From contig NZ_ABCT01000003.1 of assembly GCF_000170915.1 (NCBI RefSeq), positions 1-64,000 on the forward strand: 64,000 nucleotides of DNA, given 5' to 3'. This document shows positions 18,441 through 28,095 of this stretch, piece after piece (the first letter of the stretch is position 1; every line of letters starts with the position of its first letter). The stretch is from Limnobacter sp. MED105. Lineage in GTDB: Bacteria > Pseudomonadota > Gammaproteobacteria > Burkholderiales > Burkholderiaceae_B. A program made the translations under genes and the position numbers. A model generated the notes under the pieces. That model was not told the origin of the DNA, searched no databases, and saw only the letters and a program-made list of their open reading frames with translations.

Positions 18441-21400
18441 ATGGTTGCAGTATCCAAGCGGGCAAACTTTATGCTTTCACATTTTACTTCTTCTTTTCAG
18501 CTAACCGGTGGCCACAGGCTCAGCTTGGCGCACCCGCCGGGCAGTGCCGACGCTTTTTTGCTGGCGCAATTGTGCACGCAGGCCCAAGGGCAAAACAAAC
18601 TTTGCCTGATCACCTGTGCCAACCCGCATGACGCCACCCGCCTGCAGGAAGAAATTACCTTGTTTGCCCCCACCCTGAAGGCACATTACCTGCCCGACTG
18701 GGAAACCCTGCCCTACGACAGTTTGTCGGCGCACCAAGACCTGGTGTCGGAGCGCCTGGCGACGTTGTACCAAACCCAACAGGGCGATCTAGATGTGTTG
18801 ATTACAGCGGCCAGCACAGCCATCCAAAAGCTGGCGCCCCCCTCGTTTTTGGCAGGCAGCACCTTCTACTTCAAAACCGGCGACAAACTGAACGAAAAGA
18901 AGCTGCGTGAACAACTGACGATTGCGGGCTATAACCATGTATCACAGGTGATGACACCAGGTGAATACTGCATTCGCGGCGGCATTATCGACTTGTTCGC
19001 CACTGGCACTGCCCTGCCATTTCGAATCGATTTGTTCGATGACGAAATTGAATCCATCAAGACATTTGATGTCGATACCCAGCGCAGCCTGTACCCCGTA
19101 CGCGAAATGCGCCTGCTGCCCGGTCGCGAATACCCCATGGATGAACAAAGCCGTGCGCAGTTTCGCAGCAAATGGCGTGAGCGCTTTGAGGGTGACCCTT
19201 CCAAAGTTTCCATTTACCGTGACATGGGAACCGGTGTGGCCAGCGCGGGCATTGAGTATTACCTGCCCCTGTTTTTTGAAACTACAGCCAGCCTCATTGA
19301 CTATCTGCCCAAGAAAGAGCTGGTCTTCATTCAGCATGGCGACGTCGATCAAGCCTTGCAAACATTTTGGGCAGACACGCAAAGCCGTTTCGATTTTCTG
19401 TCGAAAGACATTCAACGCCCCATTCTTCGGCCTTCTGAAATTTACCTGAATGCCACTGAATTCTTCAGCAGTTTCGACAATGCGGCACGCGTGAATTTGT
19501 CGGCATCCAAGAATGCCTTGGTGCCGGAATACAGCGGCGCGCTGCTGCCAGACCTGGCCGCAGATCGCAAAGCAGATGACCCCATTTTCAAGTTCCGTAA
19601 CCTGGTCGAACGCACTGGTGCAGGAAGCTACCAACAAGTGATCATGGTGGCCCCAAGTGACGGCCGTCGCGAGACCCTGAACCAGTATTTTCTGGAACAC
19701 AAACTAAAGCCCTACCAAACAGAAACGCTGCAAGGTGCGCTGGAAAGTGGCGAACGTTTTGTGCTGTGCACCGCAGTGCTCGACCAGGGTTTTGGTGTTT
19801 ACCGTGGGCTGGATGCACAAGTCGCGTTTGTCACGGAAGCCGAGTTGTTTTCGCTGTCACCACGCCGTCGCGGCGCACGCAGGCAACAGGAAAGGCAAAG
19901 CAACGTTGAATCCATGATTCGCGATTTGTCGGAACTGAAAATTGGCGACCCGGTGGTGCACCAGCAGCATGGCATAGGCCGCTACAAAGGCCTGATCAGC
20001 ATGGACCTTGGTGAAGGCGCATCTGAATTTCTGCACCTTGAATATGCCAACGGTTCAAACCTGTTTGTGCCGGTTGCCCAACTGCATGTGATTGCCCGCT
20101 ATAGCGGCGCTGACCCGGAAAACGCACCTGTGCATGCACTGGGTTCAGGCCAATGGGAAAAGGCCAAAAAGAAGGCTGCAAAAATGGTGCGCGACACCGC
20201 AGCCGAATTGCTGAACCTGTACGCCCGCCGGGCCTTGCGAAAAGGCCATGAATTCAAACTGAGCATTGGCGACTATGAAGCCTTTGTTGAAAAATTCGGA
20301 TTCGAAGAAACCGCAGACCAGGCCGCTGCCATTCGCGCTGTGATTGCAGACATGACTTCGCCCCGCCCCATGGACCGCCTGGTGTGTGGCGATGTGGGCT
20401 TCGGCAAAACCGAAGTGGCATTGCGGGCCGCGTTTGTCAGCGTGATGGATGGCAAACAGGTGGTGCTGTTGGCCCCCACTACCTTGCTGGCCGAGCAACA
20501 CTTTCAAACCTTCTCAGATCGATTCTCAGACTGGCCTGTGAAAGTGGTTGAACTGTCGCGTTTCAAATCGCCCAAAGAAATTCGCGATGCAGTTGAATTG
20601 ATCAACAGTGGGCGTGCCGACATCATTATTGGTACCCACAAGGTGCTGAGTTCCGAGGTGGAGTTTTCACGCCTTGGCTTGGTAATTATTGATGAAGAAC
20701 ACCGCTTCGGTGTGCGCCAAAAAGAAGCGCTGAAAAACCTGCGTGCTGAAGTCGATGTGCTTACTTTGACCGCTACCCCCATTCCACGCACCCTGGCCAT
20801 GAGCATGGAAGGCATCCGCGATTTCTCGGTCATTGCCACTGCGCCACAACGTCGCCTGTCGATTAAAACATTCGTGCGTCGTGAAACCGACAGCGTTATT
20901 CGTGAAGCCGTGCTGCGTGAATTAAAACGTGGCGGGCAGGTGTACTACCTGCACAACGAAGTGGACACCATTGAGAATCGTCGCGAAGCGCTTGAGAAAA
21001 TACTGCCTGAGGCACGCATTGGTATTGCGCACGGGCAAATGAATGAACGCGACCTTGAGCGCGTCATGCGCGATTTTTATCAACAACGCTTTAATGTGTT
21101 GTTGTGCACCACCATTATCGAAACCGGTATTGATGTACCCACCGCCAATACCATTGTGATTCACCGAGCCGACAAATTCGGCTTGGCCCAATTGCACCAG
21201 TTGCGCGGCCGGGTTGGGCGAAGCCACCACCAGGCCTACGCCTACATGATGGTGAACAACGAAGAAGGCTTGAGCAAGAACGCAGAGCGCCGCCTTGAAG
21301 CCATCACCATGATGGAAGACCTGGGCAGCGGTTTTTACCTGGCCATGCACGACCTTGAAATTCGCGGTGCCGGTGAAGTGCTGGGTGCCAACCAGAGCGG

Positions 21401-21935
21401 CAATGTGCACGAAGTGGGCTTTCAAATGTACACCGACATGCTGAACCACGCCGTGCGCAGTTTGCGCGCAGGCAAAGAACCCGATTTGACCGCACCACTG
21501 AACGCCACGGTAGAAATTAACCTGCACACCCCTGCCCTGCTACCGGAGGATTACTGCCCTGATGTACATGAGCGTCTTACGCTCTACAAGCGCCTCGCCA
21601 GCACCGAAGAAATGGACTTTGTTTCAGAGGTGCAAGAGGAATTGATTGACCGCTTCGGCAAATTACCTGAAGCCGCAACGGCGCTGTTGGAAACGCACCG
21701 GCTTCGCATTCTGGCCAAGCCCCTGGGCATTGCAAAAATTGACAGTTCGACCGACGCAACCGTGGTTCAGTTTGATGCCCAACCGAATGTGGATGCTGGC
21801 AAAATCATTTTGATGATCCAGAAAGAGAAAGACATGAAACTGGCCGGCGCAGAACGCTTGAGAATCACGCGGAGTTTCCCGAAAGTCGGCGACCGTGTAC
21901 AGTTTCTCAAAGGTTTGATCAAACAACTGGCTTGA
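18441..21935 (+). CDS. mfd: transcription-repair coupling factor Mfd
   Basis: Mfd removes RNA polymerase stalled at lesions and recruits UvrA. The 1164-residue product has the UvrB-like N-terminal homology (LPDWETLPYDSLSAH), an RNA-polymerase-interaction/CarD-like domain (GDPVVHQQHGIGRYKG), a RecG-like helicase motor with Walker A GDVGFGKTE (near 650) and DEEH (near 751), and the C-terminal TRCF domain. The start is chosen at ATG 18441 because GGAAAA lies 8 bases upstream; ATG 18471 is an alternative. Confidence 0.96.
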   Translation: MVAVSKRANFMLSHFTSSFQLTGGHRLSLAHPPGSADAFLLAQLCTQAQGQNKLCLITCANPHDATRLQEEITLFAPTLKAHYLPDWETLPYDSLSAHQDLVSERLATLYQTQQGDLDVLITAASTAIQKLAPPSFLAGSTFYFKTGDKLNEKKLREQLTIAGYNHVSQVMTPGEYCIRGGIIDLFATGTALPFRIDLFDDEIESIKTFDVDTQRSLYPVREMRLLPGREYPMDEQSRAQFRSKWRERFEGDPSKVSIYRDMGTGVASAGIEYYLPLFFETTASLIDYLPKKELVFIQHGDVDQALQTFWADTQSRFDFLSKDIQRPILRPSEIYLNATEFFSSFDNAARVNLSASKNALVPEYSGALLPDLAADRKADDPIFKFRNLVERTGAGSYQQVIMVAPSDGRRETLNQYFLEHKLKPYQTETLQGALESGERFVLCTAVLDQGFGVYRGLDAQVAFVTEAELFSLSPRRRGARRQQERQSNVESMIRDLSELKIGDPVVHQQHGIGRYKGLISMDLGEGASEFLHLEYANGSNLFVPVAQLHVIARYSGADPENAPVHALGSGQWEKAKKKAAKMVRDTAAELLNLYARRALRKGHEFKLSIGDYEAFVEKFGFEETADQAAAIRAVIADMTSPRPMDRLVCGDVGFGKTEVALRAAFVSVMDGKQVVLLAPTTLLAEQHFQTFSDRFSDWPVKVVELSRFKSPKEIRDAVELINSGRADIIIGTHKVLSSEVEFSRLGLVIIDEEHRFGVRQKEALKNLRAEVDVLTLTATPIPRTLAMSMEGIRDFSVIATAPQRRLSIKTFVRRETDSVIREAVLRELKRGGQVYYLHNEVDTIENRREALEKILPEARIGIAHGQMNERDLERVMRDFYQQRFNVLLCTTIIETGIDVPTANTIVIHRADKFGLAQLHQLRGRVGRSHHQAYAYMMVNNEEGLSKNAERRLEAITMMEDLGSGFYLAMHDLEIRGAGEVLGANQSGNVHEVGFQMYTDMLNHAVRSLRAGKEPDLTAPLNATVEINLHTPALLPEDYCPDVHERLTLYKRLASTEEMDFVSEVQEELIDRFGKLPEAATALLETHRLRILAKPLGIAKIDSSTDATVVQFDAQPNVDAGKIILMIQKEKDMKLAGAERLRITRSFPKVGDRVQFLKGLIKQLA

Positions 21936-21939
21936 ATTC

Positions 21940-22983
21940 ATGACCAACAACGCTGGCAAACACAACATTTGGTTGCTCTTGTTGAGCGCGGCACTGATAG
22001 GGTGCGCAGTGCTCAACACAACAACCGCCAAAGCGGCAGAAAGCACAAATAGCGACGATGCTGGCATGGCCGTGTACAAAGCACTGCTGCCAAAGGCCGA
22101 AGCCGGGGACGCAGAGGTACAAACCACGCTGGGCTTAATGCGATTGCGTGGTGATGTAGTAGAGCGCGACCTCAAAGTTGCACGCGTGTGGCTGGGTAAA
22201 GCTGCCCTGCAAAACCACACACCCGCTCAATATTATTTGGGCCAGTTGCTGCTGCTTGATGTGTTCAACGCCAGCCAAAGTGATCTGAACAAACAACTGA
22301 CCGAGGGCATGGGTTGGTTGCGCCGTGCCTCACGAGACCAACACAACCCCTCTCAGTTGCTGTATTCGCAAACCGTTCTGGAAAGCCAACTGGAAAGCCC
22401 GTTCGGACACAGCAAAATTGAAGCCCAGCAACATCTTGATTCCTGTGCGGAAGTTTATCTACCTTGTACTCAGTACGCATTAAAGCGACTCGATCAAGGC
22501 AAAGAAGAGGTTTACTGTCCCAATAATGAATTCTGCGAACAGAAAAAACGCCTGCTTTACACATTGGCCAATGCGGGCGACGCCAACGCGCGCTACCGGT
22601 TGAGCAAATTTGAGGGTGAAGACCGCATGTTCTGGGTACGGCGTGCTGCGCGCTTGAATCACCCACAAGCCAGCCATGAATTGGCCGAGTTGGTGTTGAA
22701 AAATGAAGTTCCCTTGCAACCGGAAGACCCTGCCGTGCTGGCCTTACTCAACACAGCTGCACAACAGGGCTTGCAGGAATCCATGCATTTGCTGGGCAGT
22801 CTGCTGTACGAAGGGACCCGATTTCCTGTCAACAAGCCCCTGGGGTTACAATGGTTAAACCTTGCGGCGCAACGGGGCCACGAACCCTCGATTGAACTCT
22901 TGGCACAACTTCAAGAGCCCGCCGACAACATTCCTGCTATCGACAAGGTAGAATCCGCGCAACCCACGGAGAGCACACCATGA
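21940..22983 (+). CDS. Sel1-repeat lipoprotein of unknown function
   Basis: The 347-residue product has a signal peptide ending in lipobox LIGC (Cys22), so it is probably an outer- or inner-membrane lipoprotein. Sel1/TPR-like repeats follow, for example GDAEVQTTLGLMRLRGD, HTPAQYYLGQLL, GDANARYRLSKFE and GLQESMHLLGSLLYEG. Such repeats usually mediate protein contacts. It starts 4 bases after the mfd stop and overlaps serB by four bases, so it is translated within an mfd-serB run. I cannot name a specific role. Confidence 0.8.
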   Translation: MTNNAGKHNIWLLLLSAALIGCAVLNTTTAKAAESTNSDDAGMAVYKALLPKAEAGDAEVQTTLGLMRLRGDVVERDLKVARVWLGKAALQNHTPAQYYLGQLLLLDVFNASQSDLNKQLTEGMGWLRRASRDQHNPSQLLYSQTVLESQLESPFGHSKIEAQQHLDSCAEVYLPCTQYALKRLDQGKEEVYCPNNEFCEQKKRLLYTLANAGDANARYRLSKFEGEDRMFWVRRAARLNHPQASHELAELVLKNEVPLQPEDPAVLALLNTAAQQGLQESMHLLGSLLYEGTRFPVNKPLGLQWLNLAAQRGHEPSIELLAQLQEPADNIPAIDKVESAQPTESTP

Positions 22984-23852
22984 GCCGACTTTTCTTTTCC
23001 TCGCAAACATTAAACACCACACAAGTACACACAGCGCTGGACGCACTGAACTTGCCCACACTTGGCGTAGAAGCGCTGAATCAACAAGCCTGCATCGAAA
23101 TTCCAGAAGCCTACACACTGCCAAAGACCGCAATTACAGATACGCTGCGACCATTGGGCCGCGTACATCAATTTGATTTCGCAATTCTGGAAGCCGAATT
23201 TCAAGCCAATGAGTTCAAGCTGTTGGCCATGGACATGGACAGCACCCTGATCACCATTGAATGCATTGATGAAATTGCCGACTTTGCGGGCAAGAAAAAA
23301 GAAGTGTCAGAAATTACCGAGGCCGCCATGCGCGGTGAAATCAAAGATTTTTCTGAAAGCCTGAACCGCCGCGTGGCCTTGCTCAAAGGGGTACCGGAAA
23401 GCTGCCTGCAATCCGTGTTTGAAGAACGCCTGCGCTTGTCTCCAGGCGCAGAAGAATTGATCGCCTACGCCAAAGCCCACAAGTGGAAAACATTGTTGGT
23501 TAGTGGTGGCTTCACATTTTTCACAGACAAAATGAAAGAAGTGTTGGGGCTGGATTACACCCGCTCCAACACACTTGAAATTGTAGATGGGCATTTGACA
23601 GGCCGTGTGCTGGGCACCATTGTGGATGCAGAAGTAAAACGCGAAACAGTGTTGGAAACCTGCACACTGCTGGGCTGCGAGCCTTCACGCGCCATTGTGG
23701 TGGGCGATGGATCGAATGATTTGAAGATGATGGAAATTTCAGGCGCCAGCGTGGCCTTTCACGCCAAGCCAGTGGTGCAGGAAAAAACAGACTTTTGCAT
23801 CAACCACGGCGGGTTGGACACAATATGCAAGTGGTTTGAATCGAATATTTAA
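22980..23852 (+). CDS. serB: phosphoserine phosphatase
   Basis: This enzyme carries out the last step of serine biosynthesis. The 290-residue HAD-superfamily product has the nucleophile motif MDMDSTLI (catalytic Asp near residue 84), motif II (LLVSGGF) and motif III/IV (VVGDGSNDLKMM). A divergent N-terminal ACT-like region of about 70 residues precedes it, as in E. coli SerB. It overlaps the upstream lipoprotein gene as ATGA. Confidence 0.95.
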   Translation: MSRLFFSSQTLNTTQVHTALDALNLPTLGVEALNQQACIEIPEAYTLPKTAITDTLRPLGRVHQFDFAILEAEFQANEFKLLAMDMDSTLITIECIDEIADFAGKKKEVSEITEAAMRGEIKDFSESLNRRVALLKGVPESCLQSVFEERLRLSPGAEELIAYAKAHKWKTLLVSGGFTFFTDKMKEVLGLDYTRSNTLEIVDGHLTGRVLGTIVDAEVKRETVLETCTLLGCEPSRAIVVGDGSNDLKMMEISGASVAFHAKPVVQEKTDFCINHGGLDTICKWFESNI

Positions 23853-23865
23853 ACCCACACACCGA

Positions 23866-23899
23866 GTGGCGCGCTTGCCAACAAAAGCAGGCGCGCCAC
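23866..23899. terminator. strong hairpin between convergent serB and bktB
   Basis: GTGGCGCGC and GCGCGCCAC form perfect 9-bp arms around a 16-base loop in the 57-base gap between the two stop codons. It lacks a clear U-tract on either strand, so it may act as a bidirectional end or RNA-stabilising hairpin rather than a textbook terminator. Confidence 0.55.
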
Positions 23900-23909
23900 C
23901 AACAGGTAA

Positions 23910-25091
23910 TTACATCCGCTCAAAAATCGCAGCAATACCCTGACCACCACCAATACACATGGTCACCAGTGCATAACGACCTTGAATACGCTGCAATTCA
24001 TACAGGGCTTTCACGGTAATGATTGCGCCGGTTGCGCCAATGGGGTGACCAATTGAAATACCTGAACCATTTGGGTTGACCTTGGCTGGGTCCATACCCA
24101 ATTCTTTGGTCACGGCACAAGCTTGCGCAGCAAAGGCCTCGTTGGCTTCGATCACGTCCATGTCTTCAATTTTCAAGCCCGCTTTGGCCAAGGCTTTTTT
24201 GGTTGCTGACACTGGGCCAATACCCATGATGGTTGGCTCTACGCCGGTGTTGGCATACGCCACCAAACGGGCCATGGGCTTCTTGCCCGCTTTTTCAGCC
24301 GCGCTGCGTTCCATCAACAGCACTGCGCCTGCACCGTCGTTCAAACCAGAAGCATTGCCAGCAGTTACAGTACCGTCTTTCTGGAACACAGTTTTTAGTT
24401 TGGCCATGCCTTCTACCGTGGCGTCACCACGAACATGCTCATCGGTGTCAAACATCACCGGGCCTTTCTTGCTCTTGATTTCAATCGGCAAAATCTGCTC
24501 TTTGAAATAACCATTGGCAATCGCATTGGCTGCACGCTTGTGGCTTTCAACTGCCAAAGCATCTTGGTCTTCACGGCTTACATTGAATTCCTTGGCCACG
24601 TTTTCCGCAGTCACGCCCATGTGAATCACATGAAATGGGTCGTGCAAAGCGCCCACCATCATGTCGATGCCTTTCATGTCGCCCATGCGTGCACCCCAAC
24701 GGGCGGCGGGCAAAATATAGGGGGCTTTGCTCATGCTTTCAGCACCACCACCAATGGCCACATCCGCGTCGCCCAGCATAATGCTTTGCGCTGCAGTCAC
24801 AATCGCTTGCAGGCCAGAGCCACACAAGCGGTTCAGGGTAAGGGCTGGCGTGGATTTGTCCAGACCACCCTCGATGGCGGCCACGCGCGACAGGTACATG
24901 TCGCGCGGCTCGGAATTCACCACATGCCCAAACACCACATGGCCCACCTGGTCAGCGCTTACACCGGCGCGCGCAACCACTTCCTTCACCACCATGGCGC
25001 CCAACTGCGTCGGGGAAAAGTCTTTCAAACTTCCACCAAAGTCACCCACTGCGGTGCGTACACCGGCCACTACAACCACTTCACGTGTCAT
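23910..25091 (-). CDS. bktB: beta-ketothiolase (acetyl-CoA acetyltransferase), BktB type
   Basis: This thiolase condenses or cleaves acyl-CoA with acetyl-CoA. The 393-residue product has the catalytic Cys in NRLCGSGLQA, the His in GHPIGATGA and the Cys in TMCIGGGQG. Its N-terminus (MTREVVVVAGVRTAVG) and motif EPRDMYLSRVAA match Cupriavidus BktB closely, which accepts C4-C6 substrates and feeds PHA synthesis. It is a paralogue of the phaA gene about 3 kb away. It lies 31 bases after rimO on the same strand. Confidence 0.9.
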   Translation of the reverse strand: MTREVVVVAGVRTAVGDFGGSLKDFSPTQLGAMVVKEVVARAGVSADQVGHVVFGHVVNSEPRDMYLSRVAAIEGGLDKSTPALTLNRLCGSGLQAIVTAAQSIMLGDADVAIGGGAESMSKAPYILPAARWGARMGDMKGIDMMVGALHDPFHVIHMGVTAENVAKEFNVSREDQDALAVESHKRAANAIANGYFKEQILPIEIKSKKGPVMFDTDEHVRGDATVEGMAKLKTVFQKDGTVTAGNASGLNDGAGAVLLMERSAAEKAGKKPMARLVAYANTGVEPTIMGIGPVSATKKALAKAGLKIEDMDVIEANEAFAAQACAVTKELGMDPAKVNPNGSGISIGHPIGATGAIITVKALYELQRIQGRYALVTMCIGGGQGIAAIFERM

Positions 25092-25122
25092 TGTTCTATC
25101 TCCTTGTTATTAAACGACTCAT

Positions 25123-26484
25123 TTAAACAATCCGGCCCCAAAGGTCGTGTTCATCACAGTCATCGATCAGCACATTAATAAAGTCGCCCGGCTTGGGTTG
25201 CCGCGCCTTGTCTTCTGGCATGGGTATAAACACATTGCCATCAATTTCAGGGGCATCGGCTTTGCTGCGCGCCACAATGCCCTCTTCGTCGGTTTCATCG
25301 ACCAACACTTGCATCACCTTGCCCAACTTGGCCTCGTTGCGGCTCAGCGAAATCTTCTCCTGCAATTCCATCAAACGCGCACGGCGCTCTTCTTTCACTT
25401 CTTCAGGCACGGGGTTGTCCAAAGCGTTTGCCACCGCGCCATCGACAGGCGAGTAAGCAAACACGCCCACACGGTCCAGTTGTGCCTCTTCGATGAAATC
25501 AAGCAAGTGCTTGAACTCATCCTCGGTTTCACCAGGGAAACCTGTAATGAAGGTGCTGCGCAAGGTGATGTCAGGGCAAGTTTCACGCCATGCACGAATG
25601 CGCTCGATGTTGCGCTCCCCGCTGGCTGGGCGCTTCATGCGCTTCAATACATCAGGATGTGAATGCTGGAATGGAATGTCCAGGTAAGGCAAAATTTTGC
25701 CTTCTGCCATCAATGGCACCACGCGGTCCACGTGGGGGTATGGGTACACGTAGTGCATGCGCACCCAAATGCCCAACTCGCCCAACTCTTCGGCCAGTTG
25801 CTGAAACTGTGTTTTTACGGGGCGACCATTCACAAAGTCGGTGCGATATTTCAAATCAACACCGTAGGCCGATGTGTCTTGGCTCACCACCAGCAATTCC
25901 TTCACACCCGCTTTTTTCAGGCTTTCCGCTTCACGAATTACTTCACCGATTGGGCGTGACACCAAATCGCCTCGCATGCTTGGGATGATGCAGAAGGTAC
26001 AACGGTGATTACAGCCCTCTGAAATTTTCAGGTAGGCGTAGTGCTTTGGGGTTAACTTCACGCCATGGTCGGGTACTAAATCAATGAAGGGGTCGTGTGG
26101 TTTGGGCAGGTGAATGTGCACTGCCTGCATCACTTCCTCTGTGGCATGTGGGCCAGTCACCGCCAATACCTTGGGGTGCAGTTTGGTAATCATGTCCTTG
26201 CCTTCGTTGCCGTTTTTGGCGCCCAGGCAACCAGTCACAATCACCTTGCCATTGGCATGCATGGCTTCACCAATTGCATCCAGGCTTTCTTGTACGGCGC
26301 TGTCAATAAACCCGCAGGTGTTGACAACAATCAGGTCCGCTCCTTCATAGGAGGCGGACACGTTGTACCCCTCTACTTTAAGCTGGGTCAGAATTCGCTC
26401 GGAATCCACAAGGGCCTTTGGGCAACCCAAAGAAACAAAGCCCACACTCGGTGGGCGCTTGGCAGAGAAGGTGTCGTCTTGCAT
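25123..26484 (-). CDS. rimO: ribosomal protein S12 methylthiotransferase RimO
   Basis: This radical-SAM enzyme methylthiolates the conserved Asp of ribosomal protein S12. The 453-residue product has the N-terminal UPF0004 domain ([16 protein letters not shown], with three cluster cysteines), the radical-SAM motif CNHRCTFC and a C-terminal TRAM domain. It sits between phaR and bktB with 8- and 31-base gaps, so a housekeeping translation gene appears inside a PHA-related transcript. Confidence 0.96.
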   Translation of the reverse strand: MQDDTFSAKRPPSVGFVSLGCPKALVDSERILTQLKVEGYNVSASYEGADLIVVNTCGFIDSAVQESLDAIGEAMHANGKVIVTGCLGAKNGNEGKDMITKLHPKVLAVTGPHATEEVMQAVHIHLPKPHDPFIDLVPDHGVKLTPKHYAYLKISEGCNHRCTFCIIPSMRGDLVSRPIGEVIREAESLKKAGVKELLVVSQDTSAYGVDLKYRTDFVNGRPVKTQFQQLAEELGELGIWVRMHYVYPYPHVDRVVPLMAEGKILPYLDIPFQHSHPDVLKRMKRPASGERNIERIRAWRETCPDITLRSTFITGFPGETEDEFKHLLDFIEEAQLDRVGVFAYSPVDGAVANALDNPVPEEVKEERRARLMELQEKISLSRNEAKLGKVMQVLVDETDEEGIVARSKADAPEIDGNVFIPMPEDKARQPKPGDFINVLIDDCDEHDLWGRIV

Positions 26485-26492
26485 TTTTTCGT

Positions 26493-27101
26493 TTATTTTT
26501 TCGTAGGGTCCGGCTTGGCTTTGGTGGCACCAGGCATACCTGGCATTCCGCTCATGCCAGGAAACTCGCCCGGGTTGGGAAATCCAAAGTTTGTGAACAT
26601 GCTGCGGGTTTGGTTTTGAAACTGATCCTGCATTTGCACAAACATGTTTTTGCTTTGTTCAATGTAATTGCTCATCATGCTTTGAATGACGGGCGTTTGA
26701 ACGCTCATGAACTGCGACCACAACTCCGGATTGGCAAACTGGCTGCCATCTGCAACGTTCTTGCCTTGATCCTGAAAACTGTTCTGAATGTCCATGAACG
26801 CCTGCAGGTTCTTCTCAAGGAATGTGCCCATGATGCCCTGCATCGCATTGCCATAGAACCGAATGATCTGCGAAAGCATGGGTGAAGTGAAAATAGGCAC
26901 GCCCGCGGTTTCTTCTTCCAGAATGATCTGGAGCAGAATACTTCGGGTTAAATCTTCGCCACTTTTCGCATCCACGACTTGAAAGCCTTCGTTTTCCAGC
27001 ACCAATAGCTTCACATCGCCCAAGGTGATGTAACTGCTGGTTTGAGTGTCGTACAAGCGTCGGTTCGGATATTTCTTGATCAGTCGTGTTGCTTCAGCCA
27101 T
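26493..27101 (-). CDS. phaR: polyhydroxyalkanoate synthesis repressor PhaR
   Basis: PhaR is a DNA-binding repressor that also binds PHA and controls phasin and PHA gene expression. The 202-residue product has the family N-terminal domain ([21 protein letters not shown]), the PHB_acc domain, and a Gln/Met/Pro-rich C-terminus ending in GMPG repeats. I prefer the ATG giving MAEATRL because an AAAGAG sequence lies about 9 bases upstream; the ATG three codons earlier (MRGMAEA) has no proper spacing. Confidence 0.94.
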   Translation of the reverse strand: MAEATRLIKKYPNRRLYDTQTSSYITLGDVKLLVLENEGFQVVDAKSGEDLTRSILLQIILEEETAGVPIFTSPMLSQIIRFYGNAMQGIMGTFLEKNLQAFMDIQNSFQDQGKNVADGSQFANPELWSQFMSVQTPVIQSMMSNYIEQSKNMFVQMQDQFQNQTRSMFTNFGFPNPGEFPGMSGMPGMPGATKAKPDPTKK

Positions 27102-27228
27102 GCCTCTCATCTCTTTCTTGTGGTGTTATACGCCGCCGCACCTGCGTGGGTGGGCGGTCTGGATGCCAGTGCCCTGGTGTTGCTGGTTGCCAAACAACCC
27201 AACACAAACAAGCACTTACAAAAAACAA

Positions 27229-27259
27229 AGCACTGCACGCTTTTTCAACGTGCAGTGCA
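27229..27259 (-). terminator. intrinsic terminator of the phaCAB operon
   Basis: GCACTGCACG and CGTGCAGTGC form a perfect 10-bp stem with a 9-base loop. Read on the minus strand it is followed by TTTGTTTTTTG. It lies about 50 bases beyond the phaB stop and before phaR, so phaR has to be expressed from its own promoter or by read-through. Confidence 0.85.
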
Positions 27260-27307
27260 ACATCATACCGCCTTTTTGGCACTTGGTTGCCGAAAATGCA
27301 CCAAGCA

Positions 27308-28051
27308 TTAACCCATGTGCAGGCCGCCGTTCAGCGAGAAGTCAGCACCTGTCGAGAAACCGGAGTCCTCAGAGGCCAGCCACGCACAAATGGACGCGAT
27401 TTCTTCAGGCGTGCCCAAACGCTTGACTGGAATGGTGTTCACGATTTTTTCAAGCACGTCGGGACGAATAGCGCGAACCATGTCGGTGCCAATATAACCT
27501 GGCGACACTGTATTCACGGTAACCCCTTTGGAGGCAACTTCCTGAGCCAGCGCCATGGTAAAACCACGCAAGCCGGCCTTGGCTGTGGAATAGTTGGTTT
27601 GACCAAACTGCCCCTTCTGCCCGTTCACCGAAGAAATATTGATGATGCGGCCAAAGCCCTGCTCAACCATGCCACCAATTACCTGCTTGGTCACGTTGAA
27701 CAGCGAATTCAAGTTGGTGTCGATCACAGCAGACCAATCGTCGCGGCTCATTTTCACAAAGGTGCCATCGCGTGTAATGCCGGCGTTGTTCACCAAAATT
27801 GACACAGTACCGTGTTCGGCGCGAACCTTTTCAAACGCTGTGACAGTGCTGTCCCAATCGGCCACATTGCCTTCACTGGCATACACCTCATATCCCGCGC
27901 TGCGCATTTCGCCCAACCATTTTTCCTTTCGCGGTGAATTGGGGCCACAACCGGCAATCACGCGGTAACCCTGCTCACACAGTTTCTTGCAAATGGCCGT
28001 TCCAATGCCACCCATACCACCTGTTACGTACGCTACTTTTGGTTCACTCAT
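27308..28051 (-). CDS. phaB: acetoacetyl-CoA reductase
   Basis: This enzyme reduces acetoacetyl-CoA to (R)-3-hydroxybutyryl-CoA for PHA synthesis, usually with NADPH. The 247-residue short-chain dehydrogenase has the TGGMGGIG cofactor loop, NNAGITRD, and the catalytic Ser-Tyr-Lys set (NISSVNGQ ... NYSTAKAG). Length and motifs match Cupriavidus PhaB. Third gene of phaC-phaA-phaB. Confidence 0.96.
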   Translation of the reverse strand: MSEPKVAYVTGGMGGIGTAICKKLCEQGYRVIAGCGPNSPRKEKWLGEMRSAGYEVYASEGNVADWDSTVTAFEKVRAEHGTVSILVNNAGITRDGTFVKMSRDDWSAVIDTNLNSLFNVTKQVIGGMVEQGFGRIINISSVNGQKGQFGQTNYSTAKAGLRGFTMALAQEVASKGVTVNTVSPGYIGTDMVRAIRPDVLEKIVNTIPVKRLGTPEEIASICAWLASEDSGFSTGADFSLNGGLHMG

Positions 28052-28095
28052 GATTCACATCCCTTCTTTATTTGTATTAATTTAAATTTTGCGCT

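Noticed and set aside
18942-21527. Long minus-strand frames opposite mfd (for example a 252-residue one)
   Set aside because: These mirror the codon pattern of mfd and show no domain; treated as shadows.
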